Positions 1 to 7,711 of a stretch of 64,000 bases of DNA are shown piece by piece. The position numbers were made by a program, and so were the translations under genes. The notes beneath the pieces are model-generated. The model searched no databases and was not told the origin of the DNA. It was given only the letters and a program-made list of their open reading frames with translations. The first letter of the stretch is position 1. The number at the start of each line of letters is the position of its first letter. Origin of the DNA: CAWINY01 sp963837635 (GTDB taxonomy: Bacteria; Acidobacteriota; Terriglobia; Terriglobales; Acidobacteriaceae); contig CAWINY010000007.1 in the NCBI GenBank assembly GCA_963837635.1, positions 496,001 through 560,000 on the forward strand. The letters are read 5' to 3'.

Positions 1-115
1 TCAAGGGCGACTCATACGGATCGACTTGCAACCACACTTCGGAGCGCTTGCAAATCGCTCAGCGTGCCACAAACACCACGCCCTGGCCGGCATCCGCCAA
101 ATGCCCACACCTTCC

Positions 116-790
116 TCAATCCTGTCTGTAAAGCTCAGGCAGCAACTGTCGAAGGCGAGCGAGCTTCGGGAGGTCGTTGATCTGGATGTACGGATTATCA
201 GGATGATGAGCGGCGTAATCCTGGTGGTAGCCTTCAGCTGGATAGAAGACCTTCAGGGGAACAACTTGCGTGACGACAGGCTGCGCAAACACTTTCGCCC
301 TTCGAACCTGCGTGATATAGGCTTCGGCAATGCGGCGCTGTTCGTCGGTTTGGTAAAAAATGACGGAGCGGTACTGCGTGCCGGTGTCAGGCCCTTGCCG
401 GTCCAATTCCGTGGGATCATGCGCCACGGAGAAGAAAACCCTCAGAATCTGTCCGTAGGTTAGCTGTGACGGGTCATAGATGATCTTCACGGACTCGGCG
501 TGTCCGGTGGTTCCCGTGCTGACCGCCTCGTATTCAGCCGTCTTCGCGGAGCCCCCTGAATATCCTGCAATGACAGCAGAGACGCCCTTAACGTGCTCGA
601 ACACGAGTTGCATGCCCCAGAAGCAACCACCGCCGAGAACCGCCGTCTCTTGGCCGCGAGCCGAAGCGACTGGAGCGTCAATTACCGGACTTGGGAGAGC
701 AGTGCCGGCAGCACTCGCCCGATTGCAGCCAAGCAAGCTGGCCAGAGAGAGCAGTAGAGCTGCCAGGAAATGTGCGGAAATCCTCGACAT
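116..790 (-). CDS. msrA: Peptide methionine-S-sulfoxide reductase, lipoprotein form
   Basis: Reduces methionine-S-sulfoxide in proteins. The catalytic motif GCFWG is present with its nucleophilic Cys at residue 56, followed by the family's conserved core (EGYHQDY near the C-terminus). The N-terminus is a hydrophobic signal ending in LLGC (Cys 22), a lipobox, so the enzyme is probably membrane-anchored outside the cytoplasm; most MsrA proteins are cytosolic, so this is less usual. Start is ATG at 790 with GAGAGGA just upstream. An ECF-like promoter motif lies immediately upstream (807-835) and is shared with two genes across this cluster, which suggests co-regulation with the sigma factor at 2279. 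Confidence 0.93.
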   Translation of the reverse strand: MSRISAHFLAALLLSLASLLGCNRASAAGTALPSPVIDAPVASARGQETAVLGGGCFWGMQLVFEHVKGVSAVIAGYSGGSAKTAEYEAVSTGTTGHAESVKIIYDPSQLTYGQILRVFFSVAHDPTELDRQGPDTGTQYRSVIFYQTDEQRRIAEAYITQVRRAKVFAQPVVTQVVPLKVFYPAEGYHQDYAAHHPDNPYIQINDLPKLARLRQLLPELYRQD

Positions 791-806
791 ATATTCCTCT
801 CCAGCA

Positions 807-835
807 TTGGAGTCCGGGGACGGACAAAAGTTACA
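807..835 (-). promoter_or_regulatory. ECF-type promoter candidate upstream of msrA
   Basis: Minus-strand reading gives TGTAACTT, 14 nt, then ACTCCAA. The same -35-like octamer and spacing occur at 979-1007 and 3210-3238. The implied transcription start near 800 leaves a very short leader that still carries the GAGAGGA ribosome site. Confidence 0.6.
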
Positions 836-978
836 GCATGGGCAAAGATCGACTTCGCTACGAGCTCTGAACCATGGTCACCATCTGCCCGCGATAGACC
901 TCACCGCCACAACCAATCCAAGAGCCGTTGCCACGCGGGGCTCAAATTTGTTCGCATGCAATCTTTCGTTTTTTCGGA

Positions 979-1007
979 TGTAACTTTTGAGGAGGTTCTC
1001 AATCTCA
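979..1007 (+). promoter_or_regulatory. ECF-type promoter candidate upstream of the repeat protein
   Basis: TGTAACTT (979-986), 14 nt, then AATCTCA (1001-1007). It matches the motif upstream of msrA and of the thioredoxin-fold gene in sequence and spacing. The predicted start near 1013 gives a leader of about 60 nt before the ATG at 1072. Confidence 0.6.
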
Positions 1008-1071
1008 CGGGCATGAGCGCGGTACGGGCCTTCGAAAGAACCCGCTGACCGCGACTCCAAGGAGATTGAAA

Positions 1072-1473
1072 ATGAACGCTTCCCTCAAGACGCTACTGAT
1101 TACCGCCGCGCTTTCCGGCCTTCTGGGCGGAACTCCGGCTCGCGCTGAGAAACAGTCCGACAAAGGTATGGGAGTCAACCCCTTCGTCCAAGCGGCGGCG
1201 GAACAGACCCGCAAGGAAAATGTGACTTGGAACACGCAAACCGACACCATGCCTACAACCAACATTGCCAAGCTGGTGAATCCCTTCGTCCAAGCGGCGG
1301 CGGGACAATCGCGCGGGGTTGCACAAACGTCGAGCAACGAACTAGTCGATACGACGGCCAGGACACAGATCCCCCACGTTAACCCCTTTGTCCAAGCGGC
1401 ACGGGAACAATCGCACAGGGACAATGCGGCTGCGGAAACGCGGATGACGCGGCAAGCTCGGCTGATGCACTGA
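1072..1473 (+). CDS. Small secreted protein with three 34-residue-spaced repeats
   Basis: 133 aa with an N-terminal signal peptide (hydrophobic core at about residues 8-20, cleavage likely after ARA). Not a family I recognise. The core motif VNPFVQAA recurs starting at residues 35, 69 and 103, that is at an exact 34-residue period, each followed by a Q two or three residues on; the linkers are polar and unrelated. No Cys, few Met. Start chosen at ATG 1072 because AAGGAG sits 7 nt upstream; an in-frame TTG at 1066 is less likely. It is preceded by an ECF-type promoter motif shared with msrA, so it may be a periplasmic stress protein or a binding scaffold. Function unknown. Confidence 0.75.
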   Translation: MNASLKTLLITAALSGLLGGTPARAEKQSDKGMGVNPFVQAAAEQTRKENVTWNTQTDTMPTTNIAKLVNPFVQAAAGQSRGVAQTSSNELVDTTARTQIPHVNPFVQAAREQSHRDNAAAETRMTRQARLMH

Positions 1474-1650
1474 TGCACATCGCTCGGGACAGGTGCTTGG
1501 TGAATACCAAATGATGCACACCATGCATCGCAGATACAAAGACCTGGCCAGCTTGCCATTCTTCAAGAGAACCACGTCCTGCCGATGGCGACGGCGATCC
1601 ATGGCGCCGCCGCCCTCGGAGACACGACGGGCAGCCAGGCACTGCGAGAC

Positions 1651-2094
1651 TCACCCGTGGAAGAGCGGATGCACGATTGCTTCTCCCGCGGCCAATACGA
1701 GACTTAGGATCGAGCTCACCAAGCTGATGGCGATTGTCATTTTCTGGCGAGAGGTGAGCGGGCGCTTCCTCCATCGAGCCGAGGTCAGGTTGCGCAAACG
1801 TCGTGCGTTCCACAGCACGAAGAGAGTCAGGATTGCTAACGCGGTGGAGATGAGCATCAGTGGAATTCGAACGGCATCGGAGTGGATGCTCGACGATTTC
1901 ACGGCGGCCGCCAAGCTGCCAATACCGGCGAAAACCCTCAGCGTGCTGCTGGCCACCAAAACCGCGCAAACCCCCTGCACCAGGCCGCCCACCAGGGAAG
2001 ACGTGGAAAGCAAAAGGGGAGTTGTCAGGGTTACCGGAGCCGTCTCTTGCGTTTGGGCTATGGATTCGCTGTCGCCGGTTGCCAAGCTTTCCAA
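1651..2094 (-). CDS. Small integral membrane protein, unknown
   Basis: About 147 aa with roughly four hydrophobic segments: LLLSTSSLVGGLVQGVCAVL, an Ala/Val-rich segment, PLMLISTALAILTLFVLW and ISLVSSILSLVLAAGEAIV, with a basic loop (RRLRNLTSARWRKR) between the last two. I do not recognise the family. The reading frame stays open up to a GTG at 2214, but that N-terminal part looks non-coding; TTG at 2094 is preceded by GAGGTG at a good distance, so I place the start there with moderate doubt. It is divergent from the ECF sigma gene and convergent with the repeat protein. Confidence 0.6.
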   Translation of the reverse strand: MESLATGDSESIAQTQETAPVTLTTPLLLSTSSLVGGLVQGVCAVLVASSTLRVFAGIGSLAAAVKSSSIHSDAVRIPLMLISTALAILTLFVLWNARRLRNLTSARWRKRPLTSRQKMTIAISLVSSILSLVLAAGEAIVHPLFHG

Positions 2095-2278
2095 GCTACA
2101 CCTCACTGGTAGTTTGGATGCCGCGGCGCCCCGACGGGTTCCAGATCCAAGGGTTTCGAGTTGCGTCTGGTATCTTTTCGTGCCACCCTGTATTCCCCTG
2201 GCGAGGGGAGCCACCGGGTAAGCGCTCGTGTAGTAGTGCAGACACCAGCAGGGACCCTTCGATCACTAGAGATATGCG

Positions 2279-2908
2279 ATGACGACCGTGTCGAACGACG
2301 CTGATCTGCAACGGGAGCGCGAACTCATCGCCGAGATCCTGGCGGGCAATTCGGAGCGCTTCTACGAGCTTATCGAACCGCTGGAGCGCCGGGTTTACTT
2401 CACCGCATATGAGATCCTGCGGGTTGGGGCGGATGCCGAAGAAGCGGCGCAGGAAGCGATCTTGAAGGCTTTTCGGAATCTCGGCCATTTTCGGGGAGAT
2501 TCCAGGTTCTCCACTTGGCTCTTCAGTATCGCCATCAACGAAGCCCGGGCGCGGTTGCGAAAAAACCGCGAAGTCTCTCTGGAACTGCTGAAGCCCGAAG
2601 CTGCGGAGGATGACTACACTCCCATTGAACTGGCCGACTGGCGGGAGATTCCGGGAGAGGCCCTTGAACGAAGGGAACTCGAAGGTCATTTGGCGGAGGC
2701 GGTGGCATCCCTGCCGGCAATCTACCGGGAGGTGCTGGTCTTGCGCGACATGGACGGGGTCAGTATTAACGATACAGCCCAGGCTTTGGATCTCACGGTG
2801 GCCAACGTGAAAACGCGCCTTTTGCGCGCCCGGTTAATGCTGCGCGACTACTTCGTGTTGCACTGCCTGGTCTCGGCTCCGGCCAAGGCGGGAAGGGGGA
2901 AGAAGTGA
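2279..2908 (+). CDS. RNA polymerase ECF sigma factor
   Basis: 209 aa with region 2 at about residues 25-95 (the AEEAAQEAILKAFRNL stretch, then FRGDSRFSTWLFSIAINEAR) and region 4 at about 140-195 (LPAIYREVLVLRDMDG then an HTH ending in VKTRLLRARLMLRDY). It directs RNA polymerase to a small regulon, usually in envelope stress. The stop overlaps the start of the next gene (GTGA), which encodes a zinc-finger anti-sigma, so the two are a regulatory pair. Likely targets in this window are the three genes carrying TGTAACTT promoters. No copy of that motif was found directly upstream of this gene, so autoregulation is not evident. Confidence 0.95.
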   Translation: MTTVSNDADLQRERELIAEILAGNSERFYELIEPLERRVYFTAYEILRVGADAEEAAQEAILKAFRNLGHFRGDSRFSTWLFSIAINEARARLRKNREVSLELLKPEAAEDDYTPIELADWREIPGEALERRELEGHLAEAVASLPAIYREVLVLRDMDGVSINDTAQALDLTVANVKTRLLRARLMLRDYFVLHCLVSAPAKAGRGKK

Positions 2909-3159
2909 TCAAGCTAAGTTGTGAAGAGGTACGCCGCGAGGTCTCGAACTATATCGACGATGATCTTTCCCCGAAGATGCGCCGTCTTCTGGAAGCCCAT
3001 TTGGAGCAGTGCAAGACGTGCGCCGCCTTATTGGATAGCGTTCATAATGTCCTGGTTCTGGTGGCGGACGAACGGCGCTTCGTGCTGCCTGCGGGTTTTG
3101 GCCGTCGCCTGCGCGAACGATTGGCGAAAGAGTTTGTCGCTTCCCGCAAGCAGTCCTAA
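2905..3159 (+). CDS. Zinc-finger anti-sigma factor (zf-HC2)
   Basis: 84 aa. The motif HLEQCKTC (HxxxCxxC), together with the upstream Cys in LSCEEV, is the ZAS-type anti-sigma zinc site that binds and holds an ECF sigma factor. It starts at GTG 2905, overlapping the sigma stop by 4 nt, so translation is coupled. There is no transmembrane segment, so it is a soluble anti-sigma; in ZAS proteins the Zn-thiolate can act as the redox sensor, which suits the oxidant-repair genes around it. Confidence 0.88.
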   Translation: MIKLSCEEVRREVSNYIDDDLSPKMRRLLEAHLEQCKTCAALLDSVHNVLVLVADERRFVLPAGFGRRLRERLAKEFVASRKQS

Positions 3160-3209
3160 CGGGGTAAACGCAACCAGAACTGCATCGAAAGTGATTCCGA
3201 TCCTTCGCG

Positions 3210-3238
3210 TGTAACTTCCTGGCGGGTCATGAATCCAA
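3210..3238 (+). promoter_or_regulatory. ECF-type promoter candidate upstream of the thioredoxin-fold gene
   Basis: TGTAACTT (3210-3217), 14 nt, AATCCAA (3232-3238). Third copy of the motif seen at 807-835 and 979-1007. It lies between the anti-sigma stop and the next gene and would drive the thioredoxin-fold, molybdoenzyme and cytochrome b genes. Confidence 0.6.
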
Positions 3239-3323
3239 CGGTCGAACGGGGCACTTGAAAACAGTCAAGGCAGGCTTATCCGGGCTTGTTGCTGGCGCTG
3301 GTCGTCTCACCCCCGAGGATCGA

Positions 3324-3782
3324 ATGAATCGCACCTTGTTCGTTTCCGTGCTATTGTTTGCGGTCGTCGCTAACGTCTCGGTCCTCGAAGCCGCGGACAA
3401 TCTCAAGTTGAATTCCAAGCTCGACTATGGCAGCGATAGCCTGGATGGACCGCTCATTACCGGGGACAATCTTGAGGCCGGGGTGGTGGCAGGCAAACCC
3501 AATTACGTGATCATCGTCGGCGAAGGCTGTTTCAATTCCAAACGGCAAGCGCGCAGGACGGTGGAGCTCTACCAGAAGTATCAGGGCCGCGTGAACTTTG
3601 TTGTCATTGATCTTGACGTGAAGCTCTCCGCGGCGCAGCAACTGTTGGTGCAGCGGTATTACACCGGATACATTCCGCAGGTGGTGGTGCTGGATAAGCA
3701 GGGCCAGCCTCTCTTCAATGCCTCGGGAGAGGTGGCCAGCGAACAGATCTCCGCCCTGCTGGACAGGGCATTGCAGGAATAG
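3324..3782 (+). CDS. Secreted thioredoxin-fold protein with one Cys
   Basis: 152 aa with a Sec signal peptide (MNRTLFVSVLLFAVVANVSV...). After it comes a thioredoxin-like pattern: a beta strand NYVIIVGEGC with Cys 69 at the CxxC place, VNFVVIDLDV, and YIPQVVVLDKQGQ carrying the cis-Pro loop. The second active-site Cys is missing (CFNSK), so it cannot form an intramolecular disulfide by itself. Start chosen at ATG 3324 because the signal peptide begins there; the frame also opens upstream at 3255. It is the first gene of the putative thioredoxin/MsrP/cytochrome b operon and could feed or sense thiol redox state in the periplasm; that role is inference. Confidence 0.78.
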   Translation: MNRTLFVSVLLFAVVANVSVLEAADNLKLNSKLDYGSDSLDGPLITGDNLEAGVVAGKPNYVIIVGEGCFNSKRQARRTVELYQKYQGRVNFVVIDLDVKLSAAQQLLVQRYYTGYIPQVVVLDKQGQPLFNASGEVASEQISALLDRALQE

Positions 3783-3828
3783 CAGTGCGATCCTGCGATC
3801 CATAGATGGACCGCGCCGGACTAGGAGA

Positions 3829-4557
3829 ATGCCGATGGCTAAGGAAAAGAATCCCGGCAACGAGCTGCGCAGCGCCCGAAGGCGCGAACTGCTCAAGATG
3901 ACACCGCTGCTTCTGGCAGGTACTCTCTTCGTCCCCAAGGCGCGCAACCGGTTGCTGTTGGCGGGTCTTGAGTTCAGTGACCGGGCTTCGGCGACGCTAT
4001 TCAACCGTCACCGCAAGCTCCTCTTTTCGGACTCCGAGGTGGCTCCGTTTAACAAGTTTTCCTACAACTATTACGATGTTCTCGATCCCGATGTGGACTT
4101 GGAGAACTGGACGCTGACGGTGGCCGGCGACGTGCAATACCCGGGCGAATACACGCTGGCGCAGATTACCGCCTTGCCCAAGGTGACGCAGAACACGCGG
4201 CATGTCTGCGTCGAAGGCTGGGATGTTGTGGGCAACTTTGGGGGCGCAAGGGTTAGCGACTTCCTCCGCTTGGTTGGCGCCTCTCCGGCGGCGCGGTTTA
4301 TTGAGGTCGAATGCTCCGACAACTACTACGAGTCCATCGACATGGAGAGCGCGCTGCATCCTCAGTCATTGCTCTGCTACGAGATGTATGGCAAACCTCT
4401 GGATCGTGGACACGGCGCGCCCCTGCGCCTCCAGATGCCGACCAAACTCGGATATAAGCAGGCCAAGTACCTGGAGACGTTTCGTGTCACCAGCGTTCTC
4501 AGCCCCACACGTGGGTACTGGGAAGACCAAGGCTATAGCTGGTTTGCTGGCCTATGA
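3829..4557 (+). CDS. TAT-exported molybdopterin oxidoreductase, MsrP/YedY-like
   Basis: 242 aa of sulfite-oxidase/YedY fold. The N-terminus has a twin-arginine signal (ARRRELLK followed by TPLLLAGTLF). Cys 127 in RHVCVEGW is the expected Mo-ligating residue. YedY/MsrP proteins reduce periplasmic methionine sulfoxide with electrons from a membrane heme b subunit; the next gene encodes such a cytochrome. Start is ATG 3829 or ATG 3835, both just after AGGAGA. The stop overlaps an ATG of the next frame (TATGAGG). The substrate is inferred from family and context (MsrA, ECF pair nearby). Confidence 0.88.
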   Translation: MPMAKEKNPGNELRSARRRELLKMTPLLLAGTLFVPKARNRLLLAGLEFSDRASATLFNRHRKLLFSDSEVAPFNKFSYNYYDVLDPDVDLENWTLTVAGDVQYPGEYTLAQITALPKVTQNTRHVCVEGWDVVGNFGGARVSDFLRLVGASPAARFIEVECSDNYYESIDMESALHPQSLLCYEMYGKPLDRGHGAPLRLQMPTKLGYKQAKYLETFRVTSVLSPTRGYWEDQGYSWFAGL

Positions 4558-4568
4558 GGAGGAGACCC

Positions 4569-5108
4569 ATGGCACCGGTGAAGCCTGTACCGCAACGCGA
4601 CCTGAGCCACCTGCGCATATCGAACTTCGCCATCTCCGAGAAGGAACGCCTGCGCGCAGTTTACGAGCACCCGACCATCGTGCGGCTCACTCATTGGGGG
4701 GCCGCAATCGCCATCGTTGTGCTTAGCATGACCGGCCTCCAGATCTTCCGCGCGTTCCCCTCCTTCGGACCCAAGATTCCACAGCACGATCTATTTGTTC
4801 CGCCGCCCGCGTTGCGCCTGGGAGGCTGGCTGGGCGGCGCGCTGCAGTGGCACTTCACCTTTATGTGGCTATTCATGGGAGGCGGCCTCGTCTACGTTCT
4901 GTACGAGGTCATCAGCGGCCATTTTCGAACCGTGTTGTTTCATCCACGGGACGTTCGCGGGGTGTGGCCGATGATTCAGCACTATTTCTTCTTCCGGGAG
5001 AAACCGAGAGAGTTTGAGCCGTACAATCCTCTGCAAAAGCTAGCCTACACAACCGCCCTGCTGCGCCAGAACGCCGAGAGCGTTGCCTTGTGCTGTGTCG
5101 CCGGCTAA
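4569..5108 (+). pseudogene. Cytochrome b (b561/YedZ-like) partner, 3' end lost
   Basis: Heme-b membrane subunit expected to pass quinol electrons to the molybdoenzyme just upstream. Start is ATG 4569 behind an excellent AGGAGGAG site. Two transmembrane segments with histidines are visible (LTHWGAAIAIVVLSMTG and WHFTFMWLFMGGGLVYVLY). Real homology runs to about LQKLAYTTALL (near 5060); the following residues up to the stop at 5108 are the antisense of a helicase gene, so the last one or two membrane helices are gone. I treat it as a truncated gene at a recombination or insertion junction; the remainder was not found elsewhere in the window. Confidence 0.8.
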
Positions 5109-5969
5109 TTGATGCAACTCATCCGCGATGGCGTAATCGAACCACTCGTTCATGTAGCGGCCCATGTACTCAGCCGGAGCCATGCGAACGATCTTGTCGC
5201 GGTCGGCCTGCCAGAGTGCGCAGTACTTGGTACTTCCTCCCTTGGCCCCCTCCACTACTTCGTGTAAGCGTTTCTTTTCGAAATCAAGGATGCTCAATCG
5301 CACCCCGTCGGTTTCGATAGGGCAACCGGAATCCGGATTGGTGAGTGCGCCCAGGAACTTACCGGAACGGCTCTTACCATAGCAGTGCTTCCAGAAGTAG
5401 GAGAGCTTCGCTTTCTCCCGACCGATACAGAAGATCGAAGATTCCGGGCATAGCTTCCGCCAGCCATCCCGCCCCAGCCGCCGCAGCTCGGACACTGTAG
5501 TGTTCATTCCTTCGCGCGTGATCTCGCCACGCCGGAGACGAACTTCGCTGATGCCGTGCGGATCTTTGGAATTGCCGCCGTTGCGCATGTCGTCGATGAG
5601 GAAGACACGCACTTTGGGCAAGCTCAAGAACGCTTCTCGTCCCCACTTCGCGACCAGGTGGGGAGGCGCCATGACCAAGGCGGAAAACGGCCGCCCTGCG
5701 CTGTGCACCAACATGCTGCCCAGCGCGATCAACGTTTTTCCCGCACCACACTCGGCGACAACATTCGCGTTGCGCGCCAATTGCCAGCGCTTCATCACAC
5801 CCATAATGGCGAGGGCTTGCGCTGGATACGCTGCGCGCAACATTCGCGCAAGCAGTGGAGAAGGAGATTCATCGGCACCGTGCAGGGCGGGGAAAGACGA
5901 GAGTATTCGTTCTCCGATCTCGTCCGAGTGGCACCTCAAGTAATCATGGATCGTATCGAGGTTCTGCAT
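5040..5969 (-). pseudogene. SNF2/DEAD-type helicase, C-terminal part lost
   Basis: 309 aa. Walker A is ECGAGKT, followed by LVMAPPHLVAKWGREAF (motif Ia-like) and the Walker B/DExH box ADELHQLAGDT near the end. Starts at ATG 5969 with AGAGGAGT upstream, although the frame is open to 6143. The whole second RecA-like domain is missing because the gene runs into the cytochrome b gene at about 5060. It belongs with the DUF6094 and 211-aa genes behind it, a gene set common on plasmids, phages and ICEs. Unlikely to be an active helicase. Confidence 0.8.
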
Positions 5970-6093
5970 GGACTCCTCTGGACAGGAGCAGATTGGCTGT
6001 GTCCTTGAGCTGGTCGGCGAGTGGTGAAGTGCGTGAACAGGTGTGGCCGGTCCGAATCGCAGTCGCCGCAGTGGAGGGCAAATCACGCCAGAA

Positions 6094-6729
6094 TTAGGCA
6101 GTCTTCTTGACGAGCTGGATGTCTGGCCATTCGACAGCCCCATTGTGGGCGGGAAATGTTAGCTTCTTGCTGCGCAACCCCTTCCGGAGCAGAGCCAGCA
6201 GCTCTTTGCGGGTGGCTTTGACAGCGATTGCGGCATATCCGAATGCCGGGAGAGAGTGAATGCGTGTTCGCTGCTGCAATTGCGAGATCATCCAAGTGCC
6301 CCAAGCTGGCGTCGCCGGCAACCCGTAGTGGGTCACCAGGGAGGACCAGATGAATGTCTCTTCATCACTCACCAGGAGCAGTTTGCCGTTGGCGCTGGTG
6401 TCTGCCAATTCTTGTGAGCATCCCACCAGATGTCTTAAGTGTCGCTTCCTGCCGGGCACCGCGATTGAACCCCGGAAACACAGAGGCTTTTCACCGAGTG
6501 AGACCATGCTCTCTGTCCCAGAAGGATCTATCACGGTGAATGAGTCTCCATTCGCAAAAGCTGCAGCCAGAGCGCCGATCTCGACGTCGCCGCCAACCAC
6601 TGAGACCAGATGGGCTTTGCCTTGCTCTTCACCTACAAACGCATCCAGGAAGACACGGATATTGGTGCACGTCTTTTCCGTGCGGCGCAAATAGGCGACT
6701 GTGCCGAAGCGCTCATAAGCGTTTTTCAT
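6094..6729 (-). CDS. Accessory-element protein, unknown
   Basis: 211 aa, soluble, no motif I can name. It overlaps the end of the DUF6094 gene and precedes the helicase fragment by 125 nt, in the same orientation, so it belongs to the same mobile-element module. Start ATG 6729 with CAGGG directly before it. Its conserved place beside a DUF6094 methyltransferase and a helicase suggests a role in element DNA metabolism, but nothing in the sequence proves this. Confidence 0.6.
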   Translation of the reverse strand: MKNAYERFGTVAYLRRTEKTCTNIRVFLDAFVGEEQGKAHLVSVVGGDVEIGALAAAFANGDSFTVIDPSGTESMVSLGEKPLCFRGSIAVPGRKRHLRHLVGCSQELADTSANGKLLLVSDEETFIWSSLVTHYGLPATPAWGTWMISQLQQRTRIHSLPAFGYAAIAVKATRKELLALLRKGLRSKKLTFPAHNGAVEWPDIQLVKKTA

Positions 6730-7537
6730 CCCTGTGCTCGGCCTCCTTGGTTTCTTTCAGCTCAACGATCCGGCCATTCTCGTAGGCGAGTGTCAGCTCG
6801 TGGCTAAATCGCTCACGTTTGCGAATAATGGTCTCGCCCTCCTCTTCGCCTTCCTCGTTGAACTCATCGACATACTTCACTGAACGCCAGTGCGCGATGT
6901 GTCGCATCTCGCCTTCGCCGAAGAACCCGTTGAGCATCCCGGCCGTGGCCAACAGGCCCACGTGGCCGCGGTGAAGCGGAGTCACTGGCCGGCCACTGAT
7001 TCTTTGCTGCTTCCGGACCAGAACGCTACGGGCATTTTGCATCGCCACGGAACGCGCCAAGGAATCCTCAATCGTGTCCAGAGGCAGTCCGACATAGTTG
7101 ATGGTTATCGGCCGCGAAGGTGGAATCGCGTATCGTTCTTGAACCGAGCCCTCAAGCACGGCAAGCAACTCCGGTTTATAACCAGCGCGGAGCAGCTCCG
7201 ACGTTCCCTTGGGATCTCCCCGGAGATGAGCTTTTTTGCGCCTGCCGAGCACGACGACTTGGTGAAAACGCACCGATTCAGGGTGACCAAGCCGGTAGAT
7301 ATTGATCCGGTCAAACTGGCTGGCGAGCAAACGCGCACAGGCGCCAATCGCTCCCGCCGGAATCACAAACACCAGCACTCCATCGGTTTTCAGCCAGCGA
7401 TAACAGTGATCGAGAAACACCAACTCCATGCGTTGATTGCTGTGTGGACCGAGTTCCGTATCGTAGGGCGGATTCAGATAGAGCAGGGAACAACTTTCGG
7501 CGGCCACGCGCCTGCTTGAAGGAATGCGGGCGAGCAT
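6713..7537 (-). pseudogene. DUF6094-type SAM methyltransferase, N-terminus lost
   Basis: The motif LLYLNPPYD is the NPPY catalytic motif of N6-adenine-type methyltransferases, followed by LVFLDHCYRWLKTDGVLVFV, as in DUF6094 proteins of plasmids and phages. Those proteins carry a SAM-binding region of roughly 80-100 residues before NPPY; here only about 20 plausible residues precede it, and the frame closes at a stop near 7603. The gene is therefore cut at its 5' end where the CheB-CheR gene's upstream region begins. The ATG at 7537 is internal. Its stop overlaps the start of the next gene at 6729. Confidence 0.75.
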
Positions 7538-7711
7538 ACTCCAAAAGATTCTCGACTGTCTCGTCTGAGGCTCCCAGGTATACGTTGGCGCAAAGACTCA
7601 CCTAAATCCCGCTTCGGAGCTGGCCCCTAACGTGCAAATCGTGCGATACTTGTTCGCCTTATCGCACGTCCAGTTTCGAACTGCTGTCCCGGGCCCTTTT
7701 GGAGCGCGGAT

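Noticed and set aside
1..115. Gene in the first 115 bases
   Set aside because: Open frames here are extensions of shadows of msrA; no coding signal.
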